From contig NW_006498608.1 in NCBI RefSeq assembly GCF_000471905.2, positions 3,787,547-3,851,546 on the forward strand: DNA of 64,000 nt. Reading direction: 5' to 3'. Every line of letters starts with the position of its first letter. Within the stretch, counting starts at the first letter, position 1. This document shows positions 10,147-21,090 of this stretch, piece after piece. The notes under the pieces are model-generated. The model worked only from the letters and a program-made list of their open reading frames with translations. It had not been told where the DNA came from and did no database searches. The stretch is from Amborella trichopoda (Eukaryota; Streptophyta; Magnoliopsida; Amborellales; Amborellaceae). The translations under genes and the position numbers were made by a program.

Positions 10147-10613
10147 TATTTTGTCATGATATTTATGCGTGACCTAACATAATTGAAACGTCCCACAAGC
10201 TTTTTGATTGGATCAATCCATGTGGTCATGTCGACAACATGACCTTAGATGATTTTAGTCCTGGGTCCCACTAAACACGTCAATAGTGGCGATTGTTGGA
10301 GGCTGGCAAACACAATTATAGGGCCGCCTAGATTACCAGCTCAATGGCATTGCCATATGGATTATATAATCCATACCATGTGGGACAGTGATGACCTTTA
10401 AGGTCATTCTGTTATCATATATTGTTATCATGACCACATACATTTTAAAAATTAATTTGTTTTCAGAATAGATTTTAGATCTAAAATTCATTGATTATTG
10501 CAATTATGGATATAAAAATAAAATTTAAAAGTACATTATTTTAAAGAATTAAAGTGAATTGTCCAAAAAGGTATAAAATATTAAATTTTTGGAGCATCAC
10601 CTGTTAAATTTTA

Positions 10614-10972
10614 GGAAAGAGTTTATATACGGGCGAGGTCCTAAACAATCAAATTAAAGTGCACATAAAAAATTCATTAGAAGATGCTGTTTCAATGTCA
10701 AAAAATCCTCAAATTGATCATCTCAACCTCAAGATGTACGAACATGAAAAAGAATGGATTTTAAGTCTTGTAAATAGTGGATCTTCCAACGTATTTTTGG
10801 ATCGTCAATTTTCAAGATTTTCAAATGTTGACAGATATGCTCGATCTACACTATTTTTGAAGCTTTAAATTTTATAATTCAAGGTAAAAATAAAATTTCA
10901 GGCCAACTCAACTATTTGAAGGCGCACCTTACTTTGATGGTTTAGGGCCTCGGTCTTATAGAAGCCACAACC
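10614..10972 (+). mobile_element. MITE family A, complete copy with 9-bp TSD
   Basis: A 359-bp element starts GGAAAGAGTTTATATA and ends GAAGCCACAACC. It is flanked on both sides by a perfect 9-bp direct repeat, TAAATTTTA (10605-10613 and 10973-10981). Inverted terminal blocks of about 45 bp contain 'aaacaatcaaatta' on the left and 'actttgatggttt' on the right. A perfect 9-bp duplication is the mark of Mutator-type transposition. The short frame inside is not a gene. Confidence 0.85.
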
Positions 10973-11075
10973 TAAATTTTAAACCCAAAACTCATATCTA
11001 ATATGGATTTTGAAATGAGACCGCACTTGAATGGAGTGCGTCGGTTCAAGAACAAAATCCCCACCCGAAAATATA

Positions 11076-11524
11076 GGAAAAAGTCTATACAAAGGACGAA
11101 CCTTATGTTATAAAAATAAGGAACATGTGTAAAACCCACTAGAAAGGATGTCTCAATGCTTGAAAACCCTTAAATTGGTCATCTCAACCTAAAGATGTAT
11201 GAATATGAAAAAAAGAAAAGATTTCTACTCCTAAGAATAGTGCATCTTGTAACACACTATCTACACTGTTCATTTTCAAAAACTTTAAGTCTTTATAGAT
11301 ATGCTCGATCTACTATGGAGCTTTGAATTTTATAATTATGTGTGGAAATGGACTTTTAGGCTATTGTAATGACTTATGATACCAAAATTGTTACCTTCTT
11401 AGGAGTTTTAGAAGTATACTCTATTTTCATTATTTAGCCGACCCTAATTAGTTGATAAAAGAACTTGATGATGATGATGACCCTACATTGATTGTTTAAG
11501 ATTGACAACTTATATAGCACCCAC
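11076..11524 (+). mobile_element. MITE family A copy interrupted by a LINE tail
   Basis: The left end GGAAAAAGTCTATAC and the interior follow the family consensus to about 11390. The right terminal block 'acattgattgtttaagatt' resumes at about 11488. The roughly 90 bp between them is foreign and ends in a LINE tail, so a retroposition event hit this MITE after it landed. Confidence 0.65.
11391..11484 (+). mobile_element. RTE-type LINE tail nested in a MITE
   Basis: The segment ends 'tagccgaccctaattagttg', then a short spacer and GATGATGATGATGA. This is the conserved tail of a plant RTE LINE, and it sits inside the family A MITE at 11076-11524. Confidence 0.6.
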
Positions 11525-11667
11525 TCAAAAATCCAACATTAGCTGTGTATCAAGGGTTGAATGCCCTTACACAAAAGATACCATATCATTTAAAATTTTA
11601 TTCTAGTCTAAAATTATGAGTTGGCAACAAACAAGAGGTTACAAGTTTTCCTACATTTCAAAAAATA

Positions 11668-12082
11668 GGTAAAAGTTTACATAGAGCCGAGGCTCTAAAC
11701 AATCAAATTCGAGGCTACCTCAAAACTCTCACCAGAAGAGGTTGTTTTGATGCCCAAATATTTTCAAATTGATCATCTCAACATCAAGATACATGGATAT
11801 GAGAAAAAAATGGATTTCAAGTTTTGAAAGTAGTATATTTTGTAACGTATTTTTGGACCATCAATTTTCAAGATTTTTATAGATCTCTCAATCTACTCTA
11901 TTTTGAAGCTTTAAACTTTATAAAAGAAGATGAAAATATATTTTAAGGCTATAAATGAAGATGAAAATATATTTTAAGGCTATAAAAAAGATTTCCAGTA
12001 TTGAAACCGCATTTCTCAATACTATTTGAAGGTAGGCTCTAAATTTGATTGTTTAGAGCTTCGGCTCTATACAAACCACACC
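11668..12082 (+). mobile_element. MITE family A, complete copy with clear TIRs
   Basis: A 415-bp copy starts GGTAAAAGTTTACATAGAGC and ends TACAAACCACACC. Its two terminal blocks ('gctctaaacaatcaaatt' and 'aatttgattgtttagagc') are almost perfect inverses. A 32-bp internal segment ('gatgaaaatatattttaagg' core) is duplicated in tandem near 11918-11981. The flanks are A-rich and only roughly alike, so a target duplication is not proven here. Confidence 0.8.
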
Positions 12083-14378
12083 GTTCAAAATATACCCTAA
12101 CTTTGAGATATTTTTTTTGTTTTTTGTTAATGGTAAGAATGGAAGGTGAGCCGTTATGTCACACATTTCCATTCACAACCACTTCCTCTCTCACAATTCA
12201 TTATGAGAGAAATTTCATAGAAACTTAAGCTTGAAGCGAACTCCTCTCTATATTTGACACATTAGGGCCCCACCACCACGTTCACCACCACCAGGCATGA
12301 GAGTACGCACCCACCAACCCAACTAAGCACATGGCCACGCGGGGTAGCCCATATCTTCATGCCTCTACCCCTTTCTTATGATCTCTCCCTCCCAAAATCT
12401 CTCTCTCTCTTTGGTGAGTTAGTCGGGAGAGAAGGCTCTATCCGATTTTATTAATGAAAAAAAATACAAATCATTTCTTTACAATCCTATAATAAGGTAA
12501 TTGTGCTAAATCGTGAAATAAAAACAAAAAAATAAAATCTGGCTTTTTAGAATGCCAAACTGTAGATGTAGCTTCTTTACAAGTGTGTCTGCTACCATGG
12601 CCTCCCTCTATCATTGTTTAAAAAATCACGTCCTATCTCCTAATCGCTCGGATCAAAAGGCTTAAAATTTCGGTCCACAAAATCTCACAATTGCCCATGT
12701 CTTTCATTGTTTAAGGGGAAGTTCATCAAAATAAATCCAAGAGATGAAATTTTTGACATTTTTCTGTATCTTTGGATTTAGTTTCAAACTTCCATCAAAT
12801 TACATGAGTTGTAATGGTTTAAAATTGATAAAATATCAGATAGTTCGTAACTGAGGTGGATTTTGATGAACTTCTCTTTCTTCTAACTTCTAAGGCTAGC
12901 TCCAAGCCCAAAAACCACCCCACAATTGCCTATGTCTCCCCATCGCCGAATATTTTTGTTAAAATTTTCGAGAAGCGGGGTCAGGTTTGGACACCCGGCG
13001 AGTGGAAACCCGAGTCCGACTTTTCCCAAACCCAAGGATTCCTCTCGAATATCTCGAGCCAGACATCGTGCTTTTCTCCCCCAAGTAAAAACTTTACCCT
13101 TCGCTCCCCTTACCGAAAATAAAAAAGCCAAAGAGCCCCCAAACACAAAAACCCCTACGATCGATACTTATCCCAAAACTATTGACATGTTCACCTAGAA
13201 ACACAAAAAACACTATGCGAACCATGAAAACCGTAATTTCCCCAAGCTTTTCTTATATTCCAAAATCTCCTACCCCTTTGCCATTGTTGTATCCCCTATT
13301 CAACCTATAGTCATCAAGACTGGACTGGTCGGACTGCTTATCGGTATCTTGGCTGTTTGGTTCAAAGTAAAAATCCGGTAAAACCGAAAAGCAGCCAAAA
13401 CTAAATGGTTTGAACTAACTAGATTGGTTTGATTGATTTAATGAAGTTGGGTAAAAAATATTAACATATAATGTATTTTTTAAATTATTAAATTTATTTA
13501 TTTTATAAAATCCAATTCAACCAATTCGACTAGTGTGTTTTCACGGGAGCTGATTGAATTGCCATATGTAGGAAGCGGGTGAGTTCGAAAAAGATTAAAA
13601 TTGTAGTTTGTTTTACTTTCAATTCCAGAAGACTCTCGCTTCTTCTACATATGGTTGCTAATAATGCACCTACAAATGGTTGCTAATAATGCACCATCTA
13701 TAGAGAACATGTAGTTCAAGGATATGACTTGGTTCCATAAATCCATACTTTTCTTGATGGAGGGGTGACATGGAGTATATATGATTGTGAATGCTCAAAC
13801 AAGCAACTCCCAACCGTTCATATTCGAAGGGAAGAAAATAATAGGCCACCTTTTTATGTTCTATTTTAATTTAGTTTTTTCTTGACATTGGATTTACATG
13901 AAATTTTGCATTACCTAAAAAAATATTAAAAATGGTTCAAAGAAAAGCAAGTTAACCAAAATATCCAGAAATATTCTAAGGATAGTTTGGTTCATTTATT
14001 TATTTTAATCATAGATCTTAATGTAAACGACTGAGAGGGTAGTTGCTTGTGCACCATTCATGCCTCCACATGACATAGAACGTTAAGAGGGTGTTTGACA
14101 CCTTTTCTCTACTGACAACCACGTTTCCAAAACCCCAACCCAGCTTAGTGTCTTAAAAGACAATCTTGAGAGTAAATTTTTCAAAAACTTGTGTTTTGAA
14201 CAAAAAAAGAGGTTTCTTTTCTGCCTTGAGACAAATATGGAATTTGGTATATGAAAATAATGTGTGATCCAACGATTGATATCAAAGCTGATATCTGAGA
14301 AGTAGCATCATGGGGTTGTAACAAGTGAGCCTCATACTCTACATGACGGTAATTTTTTTCCGTGTAATTTATAATGTT
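12083..14378. other. Intergenic, no supported gene
   Basis: This holds a small hairpin element (12719-12875), a GC-richer patch (about 12890-13190), and AT-rich unique-looking sequence. The GC-richer patch opens short overlapping frames on both strands, but none resembles a known protein and none has a family-like pattern. No gene is called. Confidence 0.5.
12719..12875. mobile_element. Small hairpin MITE (157 bp)
   Basis: The ends are GAAGTTCATCAAAAT and its exact reverse complement, giving a 15-bp perfect inverted repeat that extends imperfectly inward. The interior is AT-rich. No family relatives were noticed elsewhere in the window. Confidence 0.5.
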
Positions 14379-14580
14379 CAAGAACTCGGCTCGGGCTAAG
14401 GACTCAGCTTACCCTTGCGGAATCACTCGGCCGAGTCCACAAACACTAATTATTCATGGGTGGTGTATATGTAAATGCTCAAGAACTCGGCTCGGCCTAA
14501 GGACTCGGCCTACCCTTGTCGAGTTACTCGGCCGAGCTCACGAACAACACTGATTATTCATAGGTGGTATGTATAGATGT
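14379..14580 (+). repeat. 101-bp tandem duplication
   Basis: Two copies begin with 'caagaactcggctcgg' at 14379 and 14480. Each unit also contains the internal inverted motif 'actcggccgag'. The units differ at several positions. It lies downstream of the F-box gene, which reads leftward. Confidence 0.8.
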
Positions 14581-14727
14581 TTTTCCCAATGTATTTGGTA
14601 CTTCCAGTATATTTCATATGCTTAGTATTTCCATTGTATTTCACACAGACAGGAAGGCTCCCACTTCCCAACAATATTCATCACAACACAAAATTTCACC
14701 AAGAGGTTGGGTTCACTGGGGAGCACA

Positions 14728-14832
14728 AGTGGGTCAACCACGGTTGCATCAAGGCTCGAGCTCTACAACAAGTGGGCTCAACCATGGTTGCTTCTAGGCT
14801 GTGCTCTGCACCAAGCGGGCTCAGGAGGGCAA
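14728..14832. repeat. About 52-bp imperfect tandem repeat, F-box 3' flank
   Basis: Two units share 'gtgggctcaaccatggttgc'-like sequence and 'aggctcgagctct/aggctgtgctctg' cores. The repeat ends about 35 bp beyond the F-box stop codon and probably lies in that gene's 3' untranslated region. Confidence 0.6.
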
Positions 14833-14865
14833 ATGATCATGCTCAGCCACCCGGTTAGTCTTGGC

Positions 14866-16098
14866 TCATGCATACAGCACCTGCGAGCATGAGGGTATGA
14901 GTTCTGCAAATCCCGGTGGTGCTGCCACCACCTCCCACTCAACAGAGACCCCCCCAGGTCCTCGCGCTACCGTCCCCACCGCTACATGCAACCCGCTCGA
15001 CACCACATACATTCTATCACCAATTGCGCTAACTGTGAAAGGCCTCCGCACCTCTCCTGGCACGCACCCCCCGCCGGCATACTCCCAGACATCTCTCTCG
15101 GGCACGTAAACCTTAACTCTTGAATTCTTGTGCTCTGATATCACAAAAAGGTTTCCTTCAACGACCACACTAAGACCCGTCCAGCCCTCTCGCATTCCTC
15201 GGCGCATTTCCTCCCAGGAGTCGGACTCTGGATTGTACACCGCACCGCGGGGTGGGACGTCGAACGGCCATTCCCACCCCTCGGTGATGTACATGCGTCG
15301 GGCAAAGACTGCCGCATCGTAGCGTGTCATGCCCACCCTCATGTCTGCCACACGGGCCCACTGACCCGTTACTGGGTCATATGACTCGACAGATGCTAGC
15401 GCGTCGTTGGCACCAGTCCCCCCTGACACATAAATTTTACCTTCGATTTCGCCTGCAGCGAAGAACGATCTTGGTGTCAGCATAGGTGTAGTTTCCGACC
15501 AAGAGTTAGTTGAGGCCCGATACACGAAAATAGAATCCATGGGAGACTCGGTATCAGAACGAAGGCCACCGCACACGAAGAAGGTGCCTTGTTGTGGGAT
15601 TGAAGTGCATGCGAAGCCCGGTGGGCAGACAGGCTTGGTGCATGGCATAGGGGGGAGGAGGAACCAGAGTCGAGAGCGGGGATCGAAGGCCTGCCAATGA
15701 AGCTTGGCTGTTGATATTTGGAACGCAAAGACAAAGAGATAGGGTGAAGCAGGGCTCTGCTTTTTCTTCAGTTTGAGGAACGAAGGACTGGATATTGATC
15801 TGTTCCATGAAGACGAGACTGACCTGACATTCAACTGGTGCGGGAATGGAAGGCGAAGGAGACAGGATACAGCGATATCATCCGGGAGGCCTGGGATCAA
15901 GGGCTCCGGTTCTTGCTCTGCTTCTCGTACTTGCTTTGATTTTGGTTTGATGGAGCTTTGAAGTGGCTTTAATGGTGGGTCTGAGAGTATTTCTTTTCCA
16001 GAGCTTTGAATTGGCATCAATGGCGGATCTTGAGGTTCTGAGGAGGGGAATGGGTGATGAAGTTGCAGAGAAGCTGGATCAGGCCCGAAAAACATCAT
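14866..16098 (-). CDS. F-box/kelch-repeat protein (At1g30090-like)
   Basis: A 410-aa single-exon protein. The F-box is at residues 67-110 ('LIPGLPDDIAVSCLLRLP' start, with a conserved W at 98). A kelch propeller follows, with 'FVCGG' at 174-178, 'IYVSGG' at 222-227, 'YDAAVFARRMYITEGWEW' at 260-277 and 'GMREGWTGLSVV' at 301-312. These landmarks and the end 'SQVLYA' match what I recall of Arabidopsis At1g30090. Such proteins are the substrate-recognition subunit of SCF-type E3 ubiquitin ligases; the F-box binds SKP1/ASK and the propeller binds a target, here unknown. ATG 16098 is supported by an in-frame TAA at 16123-16125. The first 60 residues are family-variable and hold a repeated 'DPPLxPxQSS' motif (24-33 and 40-49). 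The CDS is clearly GC-richer than its surroundings. Confidence 0.93.
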   Translation of the reverse strand: MMFFGPDPASLQLHHPFPSSEPQDPPLMPIQSSGKEILSDPPLKPLQSSIKPKSKQVREAEQEPEPLIPGLPDDIAVSCLLRLPFPHQLNVRSVSSSWNRSISSPSFLKLKKKQSPASPYLFVFAFQISTAKLHWQAFDPRSRLWFLLPPMPCTKPVCPPGFACTSIPQQGTFFVCGGLRSDTESPMDSIFVYRASTNSWSETTPMLTPRSFFAAGEIEGKIYVSGGTGANDALASVESYDPVTGQWARVADMRVGMTRYDAAVFARRMYITEGWEWPFDVPPRGAVYNPESDSWEEMRRGMREGWTGLSVVVEGNLFVISEHKNSRVKVYVPERDVWEYAGGGCVPGEVRRPFTVSAIGDRMYVVSSGLHVAVGTVARGPGGVSVEWEVVAAPPGFAELIPSCSQVLYA

Positions 16099-16160
16099 TT
16101 GGAGCTCTAATGGACTTGAATCTTACTCACCCTTTCTCAGTTGGAACCTCAGATTCTTCT

Positions 16161-16294
16161 CTGCAAAATTCAAATTCAAAGCTTAGTCTAAAGAGAGACG
16201 AATTTAAAGCCTAGTGAAAAGAGAAAATGGAGGATTTTGAGAAATCTATCTTAGTCAAAAGAAAAAAAAGGAAGGAAAGCTCTATGCATCTTAC
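16161..16294 (-). other. Probable 5'-leader intron of the F-box gene
   Basis: On the minus strand a donor AAATG|GTAAGATG lies at 16295/16294, and an acceptor TTGAATTTTGCAG|AGAAG ends at 16161. A plausible branch site (GACTAAG) sits just upstream of the acceptor. The 134-bp intron would separate a non-coding exon from the exon that carries the start codon. It is predicted from splice signals alone. Confidence 0.5.
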
Positions 16295-17200
16295 CATTTA
16301 AGGAAATAAAGTTTGATAGCAGAGATCCACACACTGATTCCCTCCCTACTATGATCCAAACCTGAAGCTTTCAAATGGCTTATTGAAGAACACGAAAAGG
16401 CGATGAAATGTTTTCCATTTCCGGAAATTCTCTTCTTGATTTCAGACTCCCTCATTCAGTAACACATAGCATATGCCATAGCCGCAACGGCTTACTGTTT
16501 CAGGAAATAAAGGAAGAATCTTTGATACAAGAGATTGAATAATGGTAGTCCTGAAAGCTCAGTTCCTCTCTCTCTTCACTTAAGCATGACTGAGAGAAGT
16601 AACAGAATTATGCTATTTATGGAAACAATTGGAAAGCAGGGATTGATTCCACCATACCTGAAACTTAATTGCTCTGCTTTTCTTTTCTGATCTCCAAATC
16701 TTTTTGCCCTAAAGTTTTGGCTTCCTTCTCGAAAGTGGATCTTTTGAGCATCTCAAGAATCACTTAAAACTCTTGAAAAAAAGAAAAAAAAAAACTGAAC
16801 AAATTCCACGAAGTCCGAAAAAGCGAAAACTAGAGCCTAAGCCATTAAACTATTCATCTTCTCTTAAAATACCAAGCATAATAACAGATGAAACAGAGAG
16901 AGCAAATGGGTTTAATCCCCTGCCCTTTGATAAGTCTTTATAGACGCCATTGATGAACTGTGTAAAGCTTGCGTGGATGAATTCTCATCTTCCTCTGCAA
17001 CTCTTTTAGTTCTTAATAAGAGCGTCCAGTTCTTTTCCGTTTCCTTTTTTTTCAATTTGGGGCCCTTTGGTAACGGCCGCTACTAAAAGCAGGGTCACGT
17101 CATAGGTTAAATAGGACGGTTATTGGGAAGAGCAGGTAAAATAGTACATAGGTAAAAGCGAAATCCCAAGAAAAGGGTAGGTAAAATGGTAGTTAGTCAA
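16295..17200 (-). promoter_or_regulatory. Upstream region of the F-box gene
   Basis: About 900 bp of non-repetitive sequence lies before the next transposon on the right. It likely holds the first non-coding exon and promoter of the leftward F-box gene. I did not find a TATA box or factor site strong enough to list. No protein-coding frame of note. Confidence 0.4.
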
Positions 17201-17247
17201 GGGAAAGCCTTTTTATACTTTCTCTATTATATATAATTTCTCTATTA

Positions 17248-17281
<34 letters not shown>

Positions 17282-17612
17282 CGCCGATCTGAATGATAGC
17301 TAAGATGGACCAAATCACAATGACACGCCTTTGCATTATTTATTTGTATTTTTTATAAAATATTTTGACACCAAATTTTGATCATTTAGTTTTATCAAGA
17401 ATATTTTTCAATATTTTTTTATGCATTCCCATTACATTGATATTACATACCAAATTTCATATTCATATAATAAAAATTAAAAATGAAATACTCCAAGATG
17501 TTTGATCTTAAATCAAATAGTCAGTGGCTCACTTGATCTAAATTATATAGTTGGATTTGAGAGGGGGAGTATATAACTTATATACAGTAGAGGAATAATA
17601 GAAAGCTTTCTC
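17201..17612. mobile_element. Inverted-repeat element, family E, copy 1
   Basis: The left edge GAAAGCCTTTTTATACTTTC and the right edge complement of GAAAGCTTTCTATTATTCC form terminal inverted repeats, with TA-rich runs just inside. The interior ('aatcacaatgacacg', 'taaaatattttgacaccaaa') is shared with 29310-29815 and more weakly with 32850-33360. No coding capacity. Confidence 0.6.
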
Positions 17613-17899
17613 ATTTGTTGAAATGACAAGAATGGTCTTCTAAGAAATTTGGGATATTGACATTAAAATAGTTAAGCCACTCAAAAATAAAAATAAAAAA
17701 ATAAAAATACAACGAGGTAAAATCCACAATTCTTTCATAAAAATGGTTATTTTAAGGTAAAATCAACACTTCTTTCATGCAAAATGGTTACTTTTAGAAA
17801 TTTCTCACTTGGATACCTCTTCAAGAGTTCCGTTAAAAATGGATAAATTGCTCTTGTTCCAATCTTATAACCTTGAAGGAGCGAGCATATTTTGATAAA

Positions 17900-18129
17900 G
17901 GATTGTTTAAAAAGAGAATATTTATTTTTTATACATAGAGATCACAATTATTTTTGTTCTTTAAATTTCAAAATGGGTAGTTGTATGAGTGTTATTGAAT
18001 AGACACAAAATTTTAAAAACAATCTCTCGAACTTTGTGACTCCCCTCAAGCTACCAATTTGACATCTAATAAGTGAAAATGATTGTGACATCCATGTACA
18101 AGAAATAAACGATGTATTTATAGAAATCC
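17900..18129. mobile_element. Hairpin MITE, family B, copy 2
   Basis: A 230-bp element from GGATTGTTTAAAAAG to its complement ending AAATCC. Its interior ('tttaaatttcaaaatgggta', 'gacacaaaatttt') matches the copy at 31048. The flanks do not show a clear target duplication. Confidence 0.7.
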
Positions 18130-18692
18130 TTTTTAATACTTTGACTTATGTAATTCAATTGAACCAAATTACCTATATATCCATACTTATTTTGGGTTCC
18201 AAGTTTAAAGCATGTTTTTCCATTAAAATTTTTACTAATGATTTGGATATTGGAAAAAGTGGAATCATTTTCGTATTTTAGTCCTACTTAAAATCACTTG
18301 AACTGAGCTAAAAGATACAATGACATATCTTATTCATTCAGGGGTCCAAAAATGAATTAAATTTTTTTCAATAAAACATGTGTTTGGATATAGAATTGAT
18401 AACAAGTATAGGTATTTAGGTCACGTGACTCAAATAACTTCACCAAGTTGTCGCTCTCACTTGCTCGGGGTTCTAGTTATGAAACCAAGACAGTTGGAAT
18501 GTTTTTTAAGAAAATAGTTCAGAAGGTATTCACTTAAAATAACATTTTAAAAATGAGCATTTTATCAATAAAAGTAGTCGATTTAATCACCTCCTTGCTT
18601 TATTTATATGGTTTGATAACTTTATTGATATTTGCACTAGAATCTTACTTCCTACTCACTCAAGATATTTCCCTATAATTTGCTCAGAATTT
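18130..18692. other. Intergenic, no gene seen
   Basis: AT-rich sequence without a coding frame or clear repeat boundary. A short stretch near 18420-18500 resembles one in VPS52 intron 7 near 48200-48270, hinting at an unlisted dispersed repeat. Confidence 0.35.
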
Positions 18693-19606
18693 TGTTAGAT
18701 ATGGTGATGTCCAAAATCACCCACATAAGAAAAACTCATATTATGTGGGATTGAGATTGATATCGATAAGTTTTCTCAAGGAAAAAAAAATCCAAAAAGA
18801 TTAGGACTCTGGGATATATCTTTTTGTTCTTGAGATATATATAACATTTATATTAAGTTTCCTATCTAGTGTGGACTCCTAAACTTATATATGAGATGAA
18901 AGATGAAAGACTATGGGTGCACTTTAGGTCACCATATGCGAAATGTGTATTCCTTTAGAGAGGGGCAGGGGCCTCCTGTGTATGAGAGGAAATGCCTCCC
19001 CTCGGAGAGAATAGAGCTTCATACCTCATTGCATGAGAGGCAATGCCTCCCTTCAGTGAGAATAGAGCTTCATACCTCTGTGCATGAGAGGCAAGGCCTT
19101 CCTTTTGATTGAAGAGAGCTTCATATGGAGAGAAACACTATGGATATGCCTTAAGTAGATGGAGATGTTGTTTTCTTGTAGAGAAGTGGTTCTTAAAAAG
19201 ATTTTAGGTGACTTACTCTTTTAGTGAGAGAAAGTCTTGATTGCACTCAATGGTTTCTTTTTGGAGAGCGGTTTAACGGTGAAATAGAGATGGGTATCTT
19301 CCTAGACAGTGGTTTACCAATAAAATAGGTATGAGAGATTGGTGATTTCAGTTTGTCATGCCCGTGGATGTAGTCTTCTTGGGGTGAACCATGTAATTGT
19401 TTGTGTTCTTGTTACGTGTGTTTCATGTTTTATTTATCGTATTATGACTTGTATTATTGTATCGTGTGTGTTTCATGTCCTATTTCTCATATTATGGCTC
19501 ATACTCTCACCTATTTTGTTTTTAACTGGATAAGTACATGATCTTGATGGAATCCAACTTTTGAAAGCGATGTTTATGCATCTAAGAGAACTTTTAAAGC
19601 GTAACA
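18693..19606. mobile_element. Probable solo LTR, copy 1
   Basis: It starts TGTTAGATATGG and ends GCGTAACA, giving the TGTTA...TAACA inverted ends of a long terminal repeat. The flanking 5-mers AATTT and AGTTT match at four of five positions. A related copy at 31662-32830 shares both edges and much of the interior. A 54-bp unit with 'agagcttcatacctc' is tandemly repeated near 18960-19125. No integrase or reverse transcriptase is nearby, so it is a solo LTR or fragment. Confidence 0.55.
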
Positions 19607-19935
19607 AGTTTTGCTTCCCACTTAGTGAAATTATGCTCAGGATTTTCAAAATAATTGTGTCTTGCCTGATAAGGCAGCCTTATCTTGGAAGAATCCGTAG
19701 AATGCTGTCCGTTTAGAACTACGGGATATTTGCCCTTTAATGGAGTTGGCCATATGGCCCATACGCCATACGATTCAAGTGATAAAAATGGCATCTTGTT
19801 TTCATTGTAGGGACAAATATCCATTTTCTTTCTTTAAAGCTAAAAAATGTGGTCTATTTAGGAAATGAAGATAAGTTCTTCCGTAATTGTAATTATTGTG
19901 TACCTTCTTTTAAAATATTAAACATTAAGGGGACA

Positions 19936-20139
19936 ATATACTATAAGACCAGAAATTCACGCATAGCTCTTAGGTTTGAAATTTGACAGCTTGAGATGTG
20001 CCACAAAGTTAAAAATATTTTCGTTTAGACTTTGAGGCTTGATCAAGAAGACACTTCAGCCGATTGAGTTCACATCCCACAACCAAGATTGACTGTGAAC
20101 TCTATGTACAAAAGTTAAATAGCCTTATTATATATATTT
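19936..20139. mobile_element. Hairpin MITE, family C, diverged copy
   Basis: The order of landmarks ('atgtgccacaaagtt', 'gaggcttgatcaag', 'tcacatcccacaaccaagat') follows the copies at 9282 and 26371. The outer arms are eroded, so the limits are approximate. Confidence 0.5.
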
Positions 20140-20266
20140 TTTTAGAAATTATCATCATGTAATTATATTTACTCCTATGAATAAAAAATAGTTAAATAGT
20201 CCTATCATATACCCATCCTCGAAATTATCGTCAAGTAAATATATTTACTTCTATGAATAAAAAATC
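20115..20266 (+). repeat. 76-bp tandem duplication
   Basis: Two copies begin with 'gttaaatag' at 20115 and 20191 and share 'gaaattatc' and 'ctatgaataaaaaat'. The first copy overlaps the end of the adjoining family C element, so the duplication came after that insertion. Confidence 0.75.
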
Positions 20267-20900
20267 GTAAATGTGGTTTCACTTGCTCATTTGATCACTA
20301 CATTATCTACAAATATATATAAATGCATATAAAGATAGGAGTTCATGGAAACCTAAATTTAAAGAGTTTTGCCTATATCATAAATATTGTGAAAGATGTT
20401 ATCAGAATTCCCCTCTTAAAAACCTAGAATATTTTGTAGTTTTGTATGTTTTCCATTGCATTCTCAAATGTTTTGAGGAAAATCCAAATTTATCGAAACC
20501 TCCTAACAAATTATCATGCCTATAAAGTTCCCTAAAATTTAGGACAATGACCTTTCACCTTTATTTTCATATTAACTTATGACAATGATATTTCAATTTT
20601 GTTGCCATATTTGGGTGTGTGGTGACGAATTTGGTCCACATGGATAAGAAAAGCACCCGAAACCTAATTTAGTAGGCGGCAAGTTGAAAGATAAACCACC
20701 AGTTTTTGCTAAAATGGTGGTCTTCATTTTTACAATGTCTTCTCTTAAGAATCTAATTTGCTAAAGTGATAGTGCTCATTTTTATAGGATCATGTCTTTA
20801 GAATCTAACTTTTTGACAATTTCATGATAGGTTCCAATGAGTGGTTATTTGACATGGCTCACCCAATTCCAAAACTACTGTAAAATTTTCCCGTAAATTT

Positions 20901-20988
20901 GGTTTTTTTTTTTTTTTTAAGCAATAGGAATAATACTCAAATCAGGTTTTTTTTTTTTTTTAAGCAATAGGAATAATACTCAAATCAG
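20901..20988 (+). repeat. 44-bp tandem duplication with T-run
   Basis: Two copies each have 'gg', a run of 16-18 T, then 'aagcaataggaataatactc'. The copies are almost identical, so the event is recent or an assembly artefact around a homopolymer. Confidence 0.8.
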
Positions 20989-21052
20989 CACATTATGAAC
21001 AAAGTGTTATCTTAACACTCTGGCCATCACATTATGGCACCTTGGTAACTAC

Positions 21053-21090
21053 CGAGGCCGAGGCCGAGGCCGAGGCCGCGGTCGCGGCCT
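21053..21090 (+). repeat. GC-rich (GAGGCC)n hexamer run
   Basis: About four GAGGCC units followed by CGCGGTCGCGGCC stand out sharply from AT-rich surroundings. Read in one frame the run gives alternating Arg-Gly codons, as in RG-rich tails of RNA-binding or transposase proteins. Flanking codons do not extend into a recognisable protein. Confidence 0.6.

Noticed and set aside
12856-13198. Overlapping frames of about 90 codons on both strands in a GC-richer patch
   Set aside because: Both strands are open merely because of composition, and no conserved pattern is visible in either.
18903-19112. 69-codon frame with repeated 'ERIELHTS' motif
   Set aside because: The repetition is the 54-bp tandem repeat of the LTR-like block read as protein; no start context, no relatives.
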